Made by a program: the position numbers and the translations under genes. A DNA stretch of 43,590 nucleotides from an uncultured Oscillospiraceae bacterium. GTDB taxonomy: Bacteria > Bacillota > Clostridia > Oscillospirales > Oscillospiraceae. Shown piece after piece: positions 15,612-24,682 of this stretch. The notes under the pieces are model-generated. The model made no database searches. It was not told where the DNA came from and saw only the letters and a program-made list of their open reading frames with translations. Position 1 is the stretch's first letter. Each line of letters starts with the position of its first letter. The stretch covers positions 1-43,590 of the forward strand of contig CANQFV010000021.1 of assembly GCA_947599875.1 (NCBI GenBank), given 5' to 3'.

Positions 15612-18092
15612 ATGGTATACTTACAGCTTGGGCTGGCGGCCCTCTGTCCCGCCGCGGTGTCCGCCGCGTTCTACTGGTGCAATAAAAAAACGGCCTTTTC
15701 AAATCTGTCCGGGAGGACGAAGCAGCTCATATACGGCGCTGTCTTTGGCCTGCTGGCCGTACTGAGTACGCAGTTCGGCTCCCAGGTGGACGGGGCCGTC
15801 ATCAACGCAAGGGACGCCTCCCCCCTGTGCGCCGGGCTGATTTTCGGCGCGCCGGCGGGCCTGTTGGCGGGCCTTGTCGGGGGCGTCTGGAGACTTTTCG
15901 CGGCCCTATGGGGCGAGGGGGTGTACACCGGCATCGGGGCCAGTCTCACCACCTTCCTCGCAGGGGCGCTTGGCGCCGCGCTGCGCAAGTGGATGTTTGA
16001 CAACAAGCGCCCCTTCTGGTACTACGGCCTGGCCGCGGGCGTCGTGGCGGAGGCTGCGAACATGCTCCTGGTGTTCCTCATCAACATGGAGGATGTACAC
16101 CGGGCCTTCCGGCTGGTGGAGAAATGCACCCTGCCGATGATCGCCCTGAACGCGGGGGCGGTGACGCTGGCCATGCTGGTGGTCTCCGCTCTGGCGGGCG
16201 AGCTGAAAAAGACCCGGGGGAGAAGCCGGTATCAGCTGGCGCAGACCTTCTCCCGGTGGCTGCTGCTGTGCGTCGCGCTGGCCTTTTTGGTGTCCAGCCT
16301 CTTTGTCTATGTGCTGCAGACGAGACTCGCCATGAACGACGCGGAGGACATGCTCTCCCTCTACATCGAGGACGTGCTGGCGGACATCAACGACGCCTCC
16401 GACGAGAACCTCCTGGCGCTGACACGGAAGATACGGGACGGGCTGGAGGGGGCCGGGGAGGTTGAGGAATCTGTCCTCCTGCCCCTGCTTGAGGCCCACA
16501 ACGTGTCGGAGATCAATATCGTTGACGATAACGGCATCATCACCGCCAGCACGGTGCCCGCGTATGTGGGCTTTGATATGACCAGCGGTGAGCAGTCCAA
16601 GGAGTTTATGGCGCTGCTCCACGGGGAGGAGCTTGTACAGCGCTACCAGCCCATCTCCCGCGACCAGGCAGTGTCCATGAAATACGCGGGGGCCGCCCTG
16701 AGGGACGGCGGCTTTGTGCAGGTGGGGTACGACTCGGGGCGGTTCCAGGCGGACATTGACGGACAGGTGGTGGGCCTCACAAGGAACCGCCATGTGGGCG
16801 AGGACGGCTTTATGCTCATCGCCAACGAGGAGCTGCGCCTTGTCAGCGACCCGACGGGACACGAGGGGACGTCCCTTGAGGGCACGGGGATCCGCCTCAC
16901 GCCGGAGGAGGACGGCTACGACGCCGTCTCCGGGAAATACGGCAGAGAGTGGCAGGTGCTGTCCCAGCCGGTTTTCGGGGAGAGCTGTTATGTGATGTAC
17001 GGCGCCACGGAGGGGTACTACATCATCGGCGTCCTGCCCAGATCGGAGGTGGTCTTCAGCCGCAATATGCAGCTGTACACCACCGTGTTTATTGAGATCA
17101 TGGTCTTCGCGGCCCTGTTCGTCCTGATCTACTTCCTGGTGAAGAAGCTGGTGGTGGAGAACATCCAGAAGGTCAACCGCTCCCTGGAGGAGATCACCGG
17201 CGGGAACCTGAACGTGACCGTGGACGTGCGGGGCAACGAGGAATTTGTGTCCCTGTCCGACGACATCAACTCCACGGTGCATACCCTGAAGGGCTACATC
17301 GCGGAGGCCGCCGCCCGGATAGACAAGGAGCTGGAATTTGCCAGGACGATCCAGCTGTCCACCCTGCCCGGCGTCTTCCCGCCGTACTCGGACAGGACGG
17401 ATTTTGACATCCACGCCACGATGGACACGGCCAAGGAGGTGGGGGGAGATTTTTACGACTTCTACCTGCTTGACGGGAACCGCCTGGCGTTTCTCATCGC
17501 AGACGTGTCCGGCAAGGGGATATCCGCGGCCATGTTTATGATGAAGACGAAAACGCTGATCAAGAGCTGTGCCGAGAGGGAGCGGGACGTATCCCGGATC
17601 CTGACCAGGGCCAACGCGGAGCTGTGCGAGAATAACGAGGCGGAGATGTTCGTCACCTGCTGGATGGGGATCCTGGATCTGGGGACGCACACGCTGTCCT
17701 TCGCCAACGCGGGGCACAACCCGCCGCTTGTGAGGCGCCGGAACGGGGAGTTTACCTATCTCAAGACCCGCCCCGGCTTTGTCCTGGCGGGCATGGAGGG
17801 CGTGGAGTACAAAAGCGGCGAATTCAAGCTCATGCCGGGGGACGAGATCTTTCTCTACACCGACGGCGTCACCGAGGCCACGGACGCCCGGAACAGGCTC
17901 TACGGCGAAGAGCGGCTGAAGGCCGTCCTGGACAGGCTGGCCGGCGCCGGGGCGAAGGAGATGTGCCTGGGCGTGAAGCGGGATGTGGACGCCTTTGTGG
18001 GGGATACGCCCCAGTTTGACGACATGACCATGCTGTGCCTTCGCCTCACGCCGGAGCGCGGCCCCGCGGAGAGGACACCGGGGGACGCCTGA
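15612..18092 (+). CDS. membrane sensor PP2C-type (SpoIIE) serine phosphatase with 5TMR-LYT domain
   Basis: This 826-residue protein joins sensing and protein dephosphorylation. Residues about 1-190 form a LytS-type five-helix membrane domain (GLIFGAPAGLLAGLVGGVWR, NMLLVFLINMEDVHRAF). A further helix near 215-240 leads into an extracytoplasmic sensor of about 250 residues, a closing helix near 490-515 (FIEIMVFAALFVLIYFLVKK), a HAMP linker and a SpoIIE phosphatase with AKEVGGDFYDFY, IADVSGKGISAAMFMM, FANAGHNPPLV, YTDGVTEATD and FDDMTMLCLRL. Such enzymes usually dephosphorylate an anti-anti-sigma (STAS) protein in partner switching; no STAS gene is visible here. The next gene ends in an anti-sigma-kinase-like domain, which makes a shared circuit plausible. 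Confidence 0.92.
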   Translation: MVYLQLGLAALCPAAVSAAFYWCNKKTAFSNLSGRTKQLIYGAVFGLLAVLSTQFGSQVDGAVINARDASPLCAGLIFGAPAGLLAGLVGGVWRLFAALWGEGVYTGIGASLTTFLAGALGAALRKWMFDNKRPFWYYGLAAGVVAEAANMLLVFLINMEDVHRAFRLVEKCTLPMIALNAGAVTLAMLVVSALAGELKKTRGRSRYQLAQTFSRWLLLCVALAFLVSSLFVYVLQTRLAMNDAEDMLSLYIEDVLADINDASDENLLALTRKIRDGLEGAGEVEESVLLPLLEAHNVSEINIVDDNGIITASTVPAYVGFDMTSGEQSKEFMALLHGEELVQRYQPISRDQAVSMKYAGAALRDGGFVQVGYDSGRFQADIDGQVVGLTRNRHVGEDGFMLIANEELRLVSDPTGHEGTSLEGTGIRLTPEEDGYDAVSGKYGREWQVLSQPVFGESCYVMYGATEGYYIIGVLPRSEVVFSRNMQLYTTVFIEIMVFAALFVLIYFLVKKLVVENIQKVNRSLEEITGGNLNVTVDVRGNEEFVSLSDDINSTVHTLKGYIAEAAARIDKELEFARTIQLSTLPGVFPPYSDRTDFDIHATMDTAKEVGGDFYDFYLLDGNRLAFLIADVSGKGISAAMFMMKTKTLIKSCAERERDVSRILTRANAELCENNEAEMFVTCWMGILDLGTHTLSFANAGHNPPLVRRRNGEFTYLKTRPGFVLAGMEGVEYKSGEFKLMPGDEIFLYTDGVTEATDARNRLYGEERLKAVLDRLAGAGAKEMCLGVKRDVDAFVGDTPQFDDMTMLCLRLTPERGPAERTPGDA

Positions 18093-18136
18093 CGGGAAAA
18101 GAAGAAGGGGAGCAAGACAGGAAGGAGAACAGTCCA

Positions 18137-18547
18137 ATGATCAAGAGGGAAAAGGTGATACGCTTGAAGGGAAAATTCCGGCTTGCCCTGCTGCCGGTGC
18201 TTCTCCTCTGTCTGCTCCTTGGTGGCTGCGGGAGGGACGGCGGGGAGAGTGCGCCCATAACCGATGTCCGTCAGCTGGACGGACAGGCCATCGGCGTGAT
18301 GAGCGGCTCCAGCTTTGATGTCCACACCGACAACCTGATCCAGGGCGCGCAGAAGCAGTATTACGACCGGATCACGGATCTGGCCCTGGCGGTGGAGCAG
18401 GGAAAGATCGCCGGCTTTTTGATGGACGAGCCTATCGCCCGTCTGCTTTGCAAGCAAAACCGGGCGGTGACTTACTTGCCGGAGGTACTGGTGCAGGAGA
18501 GCTACGCCGCCGCCTTCTCAAAGACCCGGCGCGGCGCTGAGGGATGA
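18137..18547 (+). CDS. N-terminal fragment of fused ABC transporter (lipoprotein signal plus substrate-binding lobe), frameshifted
   Basis: This 136-residue open frame starts at an ATG with AAGGAGAA upstream and has a lipoprotein-like signal ([18 protein letters not shown]). It continues as the second lobe of a family-3 amino-acid binding protein: [38 protein letters not shown] and SYAAAFSKT. It then runs out of frame at RRGAEG and a stop at 18545. The expected continuation, [20 protein letters not shown], is encoded one frame over and leads directly into the next open frame. It therefore belongs to a single gene with 18561-21551; by itself it is half a binding domain. The break lies in a 5-base tandem repeat, CGGCGCGGCG. 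Confidence 0.85.
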   Translation: MIKREKVIRLKGKFRLALLPVLLLCLLLGGCGRDGGESAPITDVRQLDGQAIGVMSGSSFDVHTDNLIQGAQKQYYDRITDLALAVEQGKIAGFLMDEPIARLLCKQNRAVTYLPEVLVQESYAAAFSKTRRGAEG

Positions 18548-18560
18548 GTACAACGAATTT

Positions 18561-21551
18561 TTGGCGCAGATCAGGGCCGACGGCACGCTGGAGGAGATCG
18601 ACCGGATCTGGGTCGGCACGGACGAGAGCAAAAAGACGGTGGAGGACTGGACGGCCTTCCCGGCGGAGAACGGCGTCGTCCGGATGGCGGTAAAAACCGA
18701 CGTGGAGCCCTTCTGCTATATCAAGGACGGCCGGATCGTGGGGTATGACATCGATATCATGGCGCGTTTCTGCAAGGCCTACGGCTACGGGCTTGAGGTG
18801 ACAGGCGCGGAGATATCGTCAATTTTCGCGGGGCTTGCCACCGGCACATACGACGCGACGGCCAGCGGCATGACCGTGACGGTGGAGCGGGCGGAGAGCG
18901 TGAATTTCGCCGAGCCTGATTACACCGGAGGCGTTGTGGCGGTTGTGGCCAACCGCGGGCAGTTTGAGGCGCGCTTCAAGACGCTGGCGGACTTCGCGGG
19001 CACGACCGTGGGCGTTATGTCGGGCAGCATCACGGACGAGCTTGTCAGCGCCGCGGTGAGCGGCTGCGAATTTAAGTATTACGACGACGCCACCGCCTCT
19101 TTCCTGGCGCTTCAGTCGGGTGCGCTTGACGCCGTGGCCCACGATATGCCCGTTGCCCGGCTGGCGGCGGCAAGACATCCGGATCTGGCCGTATTCCCCG
19201 AGGTCGTGGCGCCCGACACCTACGGCCTGGGCCTTCAAAAGGACAGCCCGCTGACGGATCAGATCAGCGCCATCATCGAAAGATACGCCCAGGACGGCAC
19301 GCTGGACGCCCTCCAGGAGAAATGGATGAGCGCCGACGACAGCAAAAAGACCATCGATGTGGGGGAATATGACGCCCCCAACGGCACCCTGCATTATGCC
19401 CACGACTCCACGCTGGAACCCATGAGCTATGTGGGCGGAAACGGCCAGTCCCTGGGCTATGAGGTGGAGCTGGTCACGCTCATCGCCAAAGAGCTGGGCA
19501 TGAAGCTGGAGATCACCCAAAGCACCTTCAATTCCCTGATCCAGATGCTGATCAGCGGCAGGGCGGACATCGTATCCGGCGCCATGAGCATCACCGACGA
19601 GCGCAAGGAGAGCATCGATTTCCCCACCTCCCACTATGTGGGCGGCATGACCTTCGTCGTCCGGGGCGAGGATATGGGCCTGGCCGCGCAGACGGAAAAA
19701 ACAGGCTTCTGGGCCGGGCTGAAAAACAGCTTCTATAAGAATTTCGTCCAGGAAAACCGGTGGAAGATGATCCTCTCCGGCCTTGCCGTCACGTTTGTCA
19801 TCTCCGTCTTTTCGGCGCTCCTCGGCACGGTGCTGGGCTTCGGCCTGTGCCTTCTGCGCCGCAGCCGCAGCAAGATCGCCTCCGGGATCACGGCGGGCCT
19901 TATCCGGATCGTCCAGGGGATCCCGGTGCTGGTGCTGCTGATGGTGCTGTTCTATGTGGTGTTCGCCGGGTCGAGACTCAGCGGGATCGTGGTGGCCATC
20001 ATCGGCTTTACCATCAACTTCGGCGTCTACGTCTCCGAGATGATCCGCACCGGCAACGACGCCGTGGATGTGGGCCAGTGGGAGGCGGCGTTCGCCCTGG
20101 GCTTCGGGCGGGTCAAGACCTTTACAAAGATCATCGTCCCCCAGGCGGCGCGGCATGTCCTGCCGGTGTACAAGGGCGAATTTATCTCGATGGTGAAGAT
20201 GACCTCCGTGGTGGGGTATATCGCGGTGCAGGATCTGACCAAGGCCACGGATCTTATCCGCAGCCGTACCTTTGAGGCGTTTTTCCCGCTGATTCTGACC
20301 GCGGTCTTGTATTTCCTGCTGGCCTGGTGCCTGACCCTCCTGCTGGGACTGGTGGAGCGGAGGATCGACCCCCGCCGCCGTCGCCGGGAGCTGAAGGGGG
20401 TCGATAGGGGCGCCCCCCTGCCGGAAGCTCCGGAGGAGGCCAAGACCGGGCAAGCCGGGGAGCCGGTGATCACCATCTCCCACCTGAAGAAGGTGTTCCC
20501 CAACATAACCCCCCTGAAGGACGTGAACGCCGTGATAAACAGAGGGGACGTGATCTCCGTCATCGGCCCCTCCGGCACGGGCAAAAGCACCCTTCTCCGG
20601 TGCATCAACCGGCTGGAGACGCCGACGGAGGGCCGGATCCAGGTGCTTGGCCAGCCTGTGACCGGCGTAAAGCCGTCCCAGCTGGGCGCTGTGCGCCGCC
20701 GCATGGGGATGGTGTTCCAGAGCTTCAACCTGTTCTCCCACCTGACGGTGATCGAGAATATCATGCTCGGGCCGGCGGAGCTGCTGGGCTGTTCCCGGCA
20801 GCAGGCCTATGAGCGGGGTATGCGCCTGCTGGCCAGCGTGGGACTGGCGGAGAAGGAGCTGAACTACCCGGACGAGCTTTCCGGCGGCCAGAAACAGCGC
20901 GACGCCATCGCCCGCACCCTGGGGATGCAGCCGGAGATCGTGCTGTTCGACGAGCCGACCAGCGCCCTGGATCCCACGATGGTGGGGGAGGTGCTGGCCG
21001 TCATCCGCACCCTCGCCGGGCAGGGGCTGACCATGCTCATTGTCACCCACGAGATGCGGTTTGCCCGGGACGTGTCCACGCATGTCTTTTACATGGACGA
21101 GGGCGTGGTCTACGAGGAGGGGACGCCGGAGCAGGTGTTCGACCACCCGAAGACCGACCGCTGCCGGGCCTTTGTCCACCGGCTGAAGACCCTCCACCTG
21201 GACATCGCCTCCAGGGAGTTTGACTTTATCGGCGCGGCCGCCGATATCGACCGCTTTGCCCGCAAGCAGCTGCTCAGCGCCCGGCAGTCTCTGAAGTACC
21301 GGCAGATCTTTGAGGAGCTGTGCGTCGCCACCGTCCTGCCCACCCTGCCGGAGGGCGGGTGCAGTCTGAGCTTCGACGCCCTCTGCAGTGAGGACGGCGG
21401 CGAGTGCGAGGCCGTCATCCGCTGGGAGGGGGAGGCGTTCGACCCGCTGACCCAGGGGGACCGGCTCAGCGCGGCCCTGGCCGTCAGCCGGACAAAGAGC
21501 AGCGCCCACACCTATGCCGGCGGCGTCAACACGGTGACTATTGTATTTTAA
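18561..21551 (+). CDS. fused amino-acid ABC transporter: binding domains, permease, ATPase and degenerate HATPase-like tail
   Basis: The 996-residue frame (nominal TTG start; really the continuation of the preceding fragment) carries a whole polar amino-acid importer. In order: the end of one binding lobe ([20 protein letters not shown]), a full family-3 binding domain (about 40-265), another first lobe ([13 protein letters not shown] to [14 protein letters not shown]), a HisM/GlnP-type permease (about 385-610; [36 protein letters not shown]), and an ATPase (about 640-880; [38 protein letters not shown]). The last ~110 residues resemble the RsbW-like HATPase that accompanies SpoIIE phosphatases ([29 protein letters not shown]) but lack the key N-box asparagine. 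It follows the phosphatase gene. Confidence 0.88.
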   Translation: MAQIRADGTLEEIDRIWVGTDESKKTVEDWTAFPAENGVVRMAVKTDVEPFCYIKDGRIVGYDIDIMARFCKAYGYGLEVTGAEISSIFAGLATGTYDATASGMTVTVERAESVNFAEPDYTGGVVAVVANRGQFEARFKTLADFAGTTVGVMSGSITDELVSAAVSGCEFKYYDDATASFLALQSGALDAVAHDMPVARLAAARHPDLAVFPEVVAPDTYGLGLQKDSPLTDQISAIIERYAQDGTLDALQEKWMSADDSKKTIDVGEYDAPNGTLHYAHDSTLEPMSYVGGNGQSLGYEVELVTLIAKELGMKLEITQSTFNSLIQMLISGRADIVSGAMSITDERKESIDFPTSHYVGGMTFVVRGEDMGLAAQTEKTGFWAGLKNSFYKNFVQENRWKMILSGLAVTFVISVFSALLGTVLGFGLCLLRRSRSKIASGITAGLIRIVQGIPVLVLLMVLFYVVFAGSRLSGIVVAIIGFTINFGVYVSEMIRTGNDAVDVGQWEAAFALGFGRVKTFTKIIVPQAARHVLPVYKGEFISMVKMTSVVGYIAVQDLTKATDLIRSRTFEAFFPLILTAVLYFLLAWCLTLLLGLVERRIDPRRRRRELKGVDRGAPLPEAPEEAKTGQAGEPVITISHLKKVFPNITPLKDVNAVINRGDVISVIGPSGTGKSTLLRCINRLETPTEGRIQVLGQPVTGVKPSQLGAVRRRMGMVFQSFNLFSHLTVIENIMLGPAELLGCSRQQAYERGMRLLASVGLAEKELNYPDELSGGQKQRDAIARTLGMQPEIVLFDEPTSALDPTMVGEVLAVIRTLAGQGLTMLIVTHEMRFARDVSTHVFYMDEGVVYEEGTPEQVFDHPKTDRCRAFVHRLKTLHLDIASREFDFIGAAADIDRFARKQLLSARQSLKYRQIFEELCVATVLPTLPEGGCSLSFDALCSEDGGECEAVIRWEGEAFDPLTQGDRLSAALAVSRTKSSAHTYAGGVNTVTIVF

Positions 21552-21569
21552 GAATCCTTGTTTTATAAT
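21541..21569 (+). promoter_or_regulatory. sigma-A type promoter for the purine permease
   Basis: TTGTAT (21541-21546), a 17-base spacer and TATAAT (21564-21569) overlap the end of the ABC transporter gene and lie 41 bases before the permease ATG. They would let the permease, nucleotidase and CstA genes be transcribed separately from the sensor/transporter genes. Confidence 0.7.
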
Positions 21570-21609
21570 AGACAATATCCCAAAATAAAGAAAACGGGGT
21601 GTAAGATTC

Positions 21610-23016
21610 ATGTCATCACTGGAAAAATTTTTTCATGTAAAGGAATCCGGCTCCACCATGAAGACGGAGGCCCTGGCGGGGATCACGACCTTTATGACAA
21701 TGGCCTATATCCTCATGGTCAACTCCGGGATGTTTGCGGAGCTTCCGGGGGTGTCCTACAACGCCATCTACATCGCCACGGCCATCTCCGCCTGTATCGG
21801 GACGGTGCTGATCGGGCTTCTGGCGAATCTGCCGCTGGCGCAGGCGTCCGCTATGGGTTCCAATGCCTTCTTCGTCTACACGGTGTGCTTCGGCTTCGGG
21901 CTGAGCTACGCCAACGCCCTGGTGCTGATCCTGCTTGACGGCATCCTGTTCATACTCCTGACGGTGACGGGGCTGCGGAAGAAGATTTTCGAGGCGATCC
22001 CCACGGCGGTACGGGTGGCGATCCCCGCGGGGGTGGGCCTGTTTATCGCCTTCATCGGGCTTCAGGACTCCGGGATCGTGGTGTCGGACCCCGCCACCTA
22101 TGTGAACCTTGCGTCCTTCAACCTCCTCTCCGGAAAAGTGGCGTGGCGGGACATTATGCCGATGCTTGTCACCCTGGCCGCCCTGATCGCCATCGCCGTC
22201 CTGACCTGCAAAAAGGTCAAGGGCGCCGTCCTCTGGGGCATACTGGGGGGAACCGGGCTATATTACCTTCTGGGCCTGACGATCCCCGGATTTTACCAGG
22301 GATTTACGGAGAATATGAATTTTAACCCCCTGGCGGCGTTTGGCGACTTCGGCACCCAGGCGTTCGGCCGGGTCTTTACGGATGGCTTCGATTTTTCAGC
22401 TTATCTGGCGGGGCACAGCAAGACGGAGCTTGCCATGCTGATCGCCACCACGGCCCTGGCCTTCTGCCTGGTGGATATGTTTGACACCATCGGCACCCTG
22501 TACGGGGCCTGCGCCCGGGGGAACCTGCTGACGAAGGAGGGGGAAGTACCCAACCTGGACCGGGCGATGCTGGCCGACGCCGTAGCCACCGCCTGCGGCG
22601 CGGTCTGCGGCACATCGACGGTAAGCTCCTATGTGGAGTCCTCCACGGGCATCGCGGAGGGCGGAAAAACCGGCATGTCCTCTATGGTGACGGGGGCGCT
22701 GTTCTTCGTCAGCATGTTTTTAAGCCCCGTCGCCATGCTTGTGCCGGGGTGCGCCACGGCGGCGGCCCTCATCTATGTGGGGATCATGATGATGAACTGC
22801 GCCAGAAATATCGACTGGCTCAAGACGGACGAGGCGGTCCCGGCCTTCCTGACCCTGGCGATCATGCCCTTGACCTACAACATCTCCTACGGCATCGCCT
22901 TCGGTGTGATCTCCCATGTGCTGATCAGCGTGTTCACCGGAAAGGCGCGGAGCGTAAAGGCGGGGACATGGGTGATCGCGGCGCTCTTTGCCGTCATGTT
23001 CTTCGTGACGCACTGA
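21610..23016 (+). CDS. NCS2 family purine (adenine/guanine/hypoxanthine) permease, AzgA type
   Basis: This 468-residue polytopic protein imports purine bases by cation symport. It has the AzgA/PbuG-type N terminus (FFHVKESGSTMKTEALAGIT, TFMTMAYILMVNSGMF), the SAMGSNAFFVYTVCFG segment, IPAGVGLFIAFIGLQDSGIV, and the substrate-site region CLVDMFDTIGTLYGAC followed by CGTSTVSSYVESSTGIAEGG. About 12 membrane segments are visible and length fits the family (430-490). It has its own promoter upstream and is followed by a 5'-nucleotidase, so the two together suggest nucleotide salvage from outside the cell. Confidence 0.93.
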   Translation: MSSLEKFFHVKESGSTMKTEALAGITTFMTMAYILMVNSGMFAELPGVSYNAIYIATAISACIGTVLIGLLANLPLAQASAMGSNAFFVYTVCFGFGLSYANALVLILLDGILFILLTVTGLRKKIFEAIPTAVRVAIPAGVGLFIAFIGLQDSGIVVSDPATYVNLASFNLLSGKVAWRDIMPMLVTLAALIAIAVLTCKKVKGAVLWGILGGTGLYYLLGLTIPGFYQGFTENMNFNPLAAFGDFGTQAFGRVFTDGFDFSAYLAGHSKTELAMLIATTALAFCLVDMFDTIGTLYGACARGNLLTKEGEVPNLDRAMLADAVATACGAVCGTSTVSSYVESSTGIAEGGKTGMSSMVTGALFFVSMFLSPVAMLVPGCATAAALIYVGIMMMNCARNIDWLKTDEAVPAFLTLAIMPLTYNISYGIAFGVISHVLISVFTGKARSVKAGTWVIAALFAVMFFVTH

Positions 23017-23101
23017 GTGCCGTCACAAAAAAGCGCCGTCACAACGCCCAGACGGGCGGGACGGCGGATCGACCGCAAGCGGTTTCCAAGGGGAAAAAGG
23101 G

Positions 23102-24514
23102 ATGGACTTTAAGAGCATAGAGGAGAACATAGAGAAAAAACAGCTTTGCCGGAAAAGCCCTGCGGGCTTTTTCGGCAGGCCCGTCCTGCTGGCTGTCCTG
23201 CTGGCGGCCCTGCTGCTTTTGGGCGGGTGCGGCGCCAGAAACAGGGCGGCGGACGACATCATCATCCTGTACACCAACGACGTGCATTGCGCCGTGGACG
23301 ACAGCATCGGCTACGCCGGCCTTGCGGCGTACAGGCACTGGTGTGAGGAGCGTACCCCCTATGTCACGCCGGTGGACTGCGGGGACGCCCTGCAGGGGGA
23401 CGCCATCGGCGCGGTCTCCGGCGGGGAGCTGCCGGCGGAGCTGATGAACCGCGTGGGCTACGACCTGGCGGTGCTGGGGAACCACGAGTTCGACTACGGG
23501 ATGGAGCAGATCGACCGGCTCATGGAGATCAGCGGCGCCCAGTACCTGGGCTGCAACATCCGCTACACGGGGCAGGGGGACGGCGCGGCCTTCCTCTCCC
23601 GGTTCCTGCCGTACAAGATCCTGTCCTACGGCAAGGTGAAGGTGGCCTTTATCGGCGTGTCCACGCCGGAGAGCATCGTAAAATCCGTCCCGGCGTACTT
23701 TTGCGATGAGGACGGGAACTTCGTATACGATTTTTGCGGGGGAAGCGGGGAGGAGCTGTACGAATGTGTGCAGCAGAGCGTGGACGCCTGCCTGAAGGAC
23801 GGCGCGGACTACGTCCTGGTTCTCGCCCACCTGGGCACGGACGAGTCGTCCTCGCCGTTTACATCCCGTGAGCTGATCGCCCACACGCGGGGCATCGACG
23901 CCGTGTTGGACGGCCACTCTGACAGCGAGATCCCCTGCGACGTGGTGGAGAACGCGGACGGGGAGAACGTGCTTTCGTCCTCCACGGGCACGGGCCTTTG
24001 CAACATCGGCCGCCTCACCATCACCGGGAGCGGGAATATGGAGACGTGGCTGATCGGGGCGTACCCGGAGACGGACAGCGAAATGACGGACTGCATCGAG
24101 GGCATGAAGGAGACGTTTGAGGCCGAGCTTGCAAAGAGCGTGGGCGTATCCCAGGTGCCGCTCACAACGGCCTCCGATTCCGGTATGCGCCTCATCCGCA
24201 ACAGGGAGACAAACCTGGGGGACTTCTGCGCGGACGCGTACCGGGCCGTGTCGGGGGCGGATATCGCCCTGGTGAACGGCGGCGGCATCCGGGCCGACCT
24301 CTATGCGGGGGAGATCACCTACGGGGATATCCTGAGCGTGCATCCCTACGGGAATTCCCTGTGCGTGGCGAAGGCCACGGGCCAGGAGATCCTGGACGCC
24401 CTGGAGATGGCCAGCCGCTCCTGCCAGGCAGACCCGGACGACGGGGAAAACGCGGTGGGGGAGAACGGGGGCGTCCCACAACTACCTGATCAAGGAAGGC
24501 GGGGACGGGCTTAA
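23102..24514 (+). CDS. 5'-nucleotidase/UshA-type lipoprotein, frameshifted and lacking part of the C-terminal domain
   Basis: This 470-residue frame encodes a calcineurin-like 5'-nucleotidase or 2',3'-cyclic phosphodiesterase expected outside the cell: a lipoprotein signal with LLLLGGCG near residue 42, the metal motifs YTNDVHCAV, DCGDALQGD, LGNHEFDYG, LVLAHLGTD and DGHSDSE, then the 5'-nucleotidase C-terminal domain (RETNLGDFCADAYR, ALVNGGGIRADL, GNSLCVAKATGQEILDALE). After GENGG the reading changes abruptly to VPQLPDQGRRGRA, while the true family ending SHNYLIKEGGDGLNMF is encoded one frame over directly downstream. Compared with relatives about 60-70 residues between ENGG and ASHNY are missing. 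It is probably inactive or has altered specificity. Confidence 0.88.
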   Translation: MDFKSIEENIEKKQLCRKSPAGFFGRPVLLAVLLAALLLLGGCGARNRAADDIIILYTNDVHCAVDDSIGYAGLAAYRHWCEERTPYVTPVDCGDALQGDAIGAVSGGELPAELMNRVGYDLAVLGNHEFDYGMEQIDRLMEISGAQYLGCNIRYTGQGDGAAFLSRFLPYKILSYGKVKVAFIGVSTPESIVKSVPAYFCDEDGNFVYDFCGGSGEELYECVQQSVDACLKDGADYVLVLAHLGTDESSSPFTSRELIAHTRGIDAVLDGHSDSEIPCDVVENADGENVLSSSTGTGLCNIGRLTITGSGNMETWLIGAYPETDSEMTDCIEGMKETFEAELAKSVGVSQVPLTTASDSGMRLIRNRETNLGDFCADAYRAVSGADIALVNGGGIRADLYAGEITYGDILSVHPYGNSLCVAKATGQEILDALEMASRSCQADPDDGENAVGENGGVPQLPDQGRRGRA

Positions 24515-24653
24515 CATGTTCATGGACAACGAGCTGACCATCGACGAGGGGATGGTAGATTACGAAATCCTGATGACGTATCTGGCGGACGGTCTCAACG
24601 GGACGGTGGGGGACGAGTGCGCCCTGCCCCAGGGCCGGATAGAGGTCAGATAA
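24474..24653 (+). pseudogene. detached C-terminal end of the 5'-nucleotidase
   Basis: In the frame that opens at 24474 the DNA encodes SHNYLIKEGGDGLNMFMDNE and runs on to LPQGRIEVR and a TAA stop. This is the usual substrate-binding end of a 5'-nucleotidase (compare the S/TNDYxxxGGDG motif). It has no start or ribosome site of its own and follows the disrupted gene without a gap, so it is the displaced tail of that gene. Confidence 0.85.
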
Positions 24654-24682
24654 AAAAACAGAGACACGAACGGAGAGAGAAA

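Noticed and set aside
15906-18137. A 743-residue minus-strand frame, and similar long antisense frames elsewhere
   Set aside because: It mirrors the SpoIIE phosphatase gene; long antisense frames are expected in GC-rich coding DNA and it has no recognisable domain.
18819-21611. A 930-residue antisense frame opposite the ABC transporter
   Set aside because: Its composition is that of a codon shadow (rich in H, G, R, D and Q), whereas the plus strand has clear permease and ATPase motifs.
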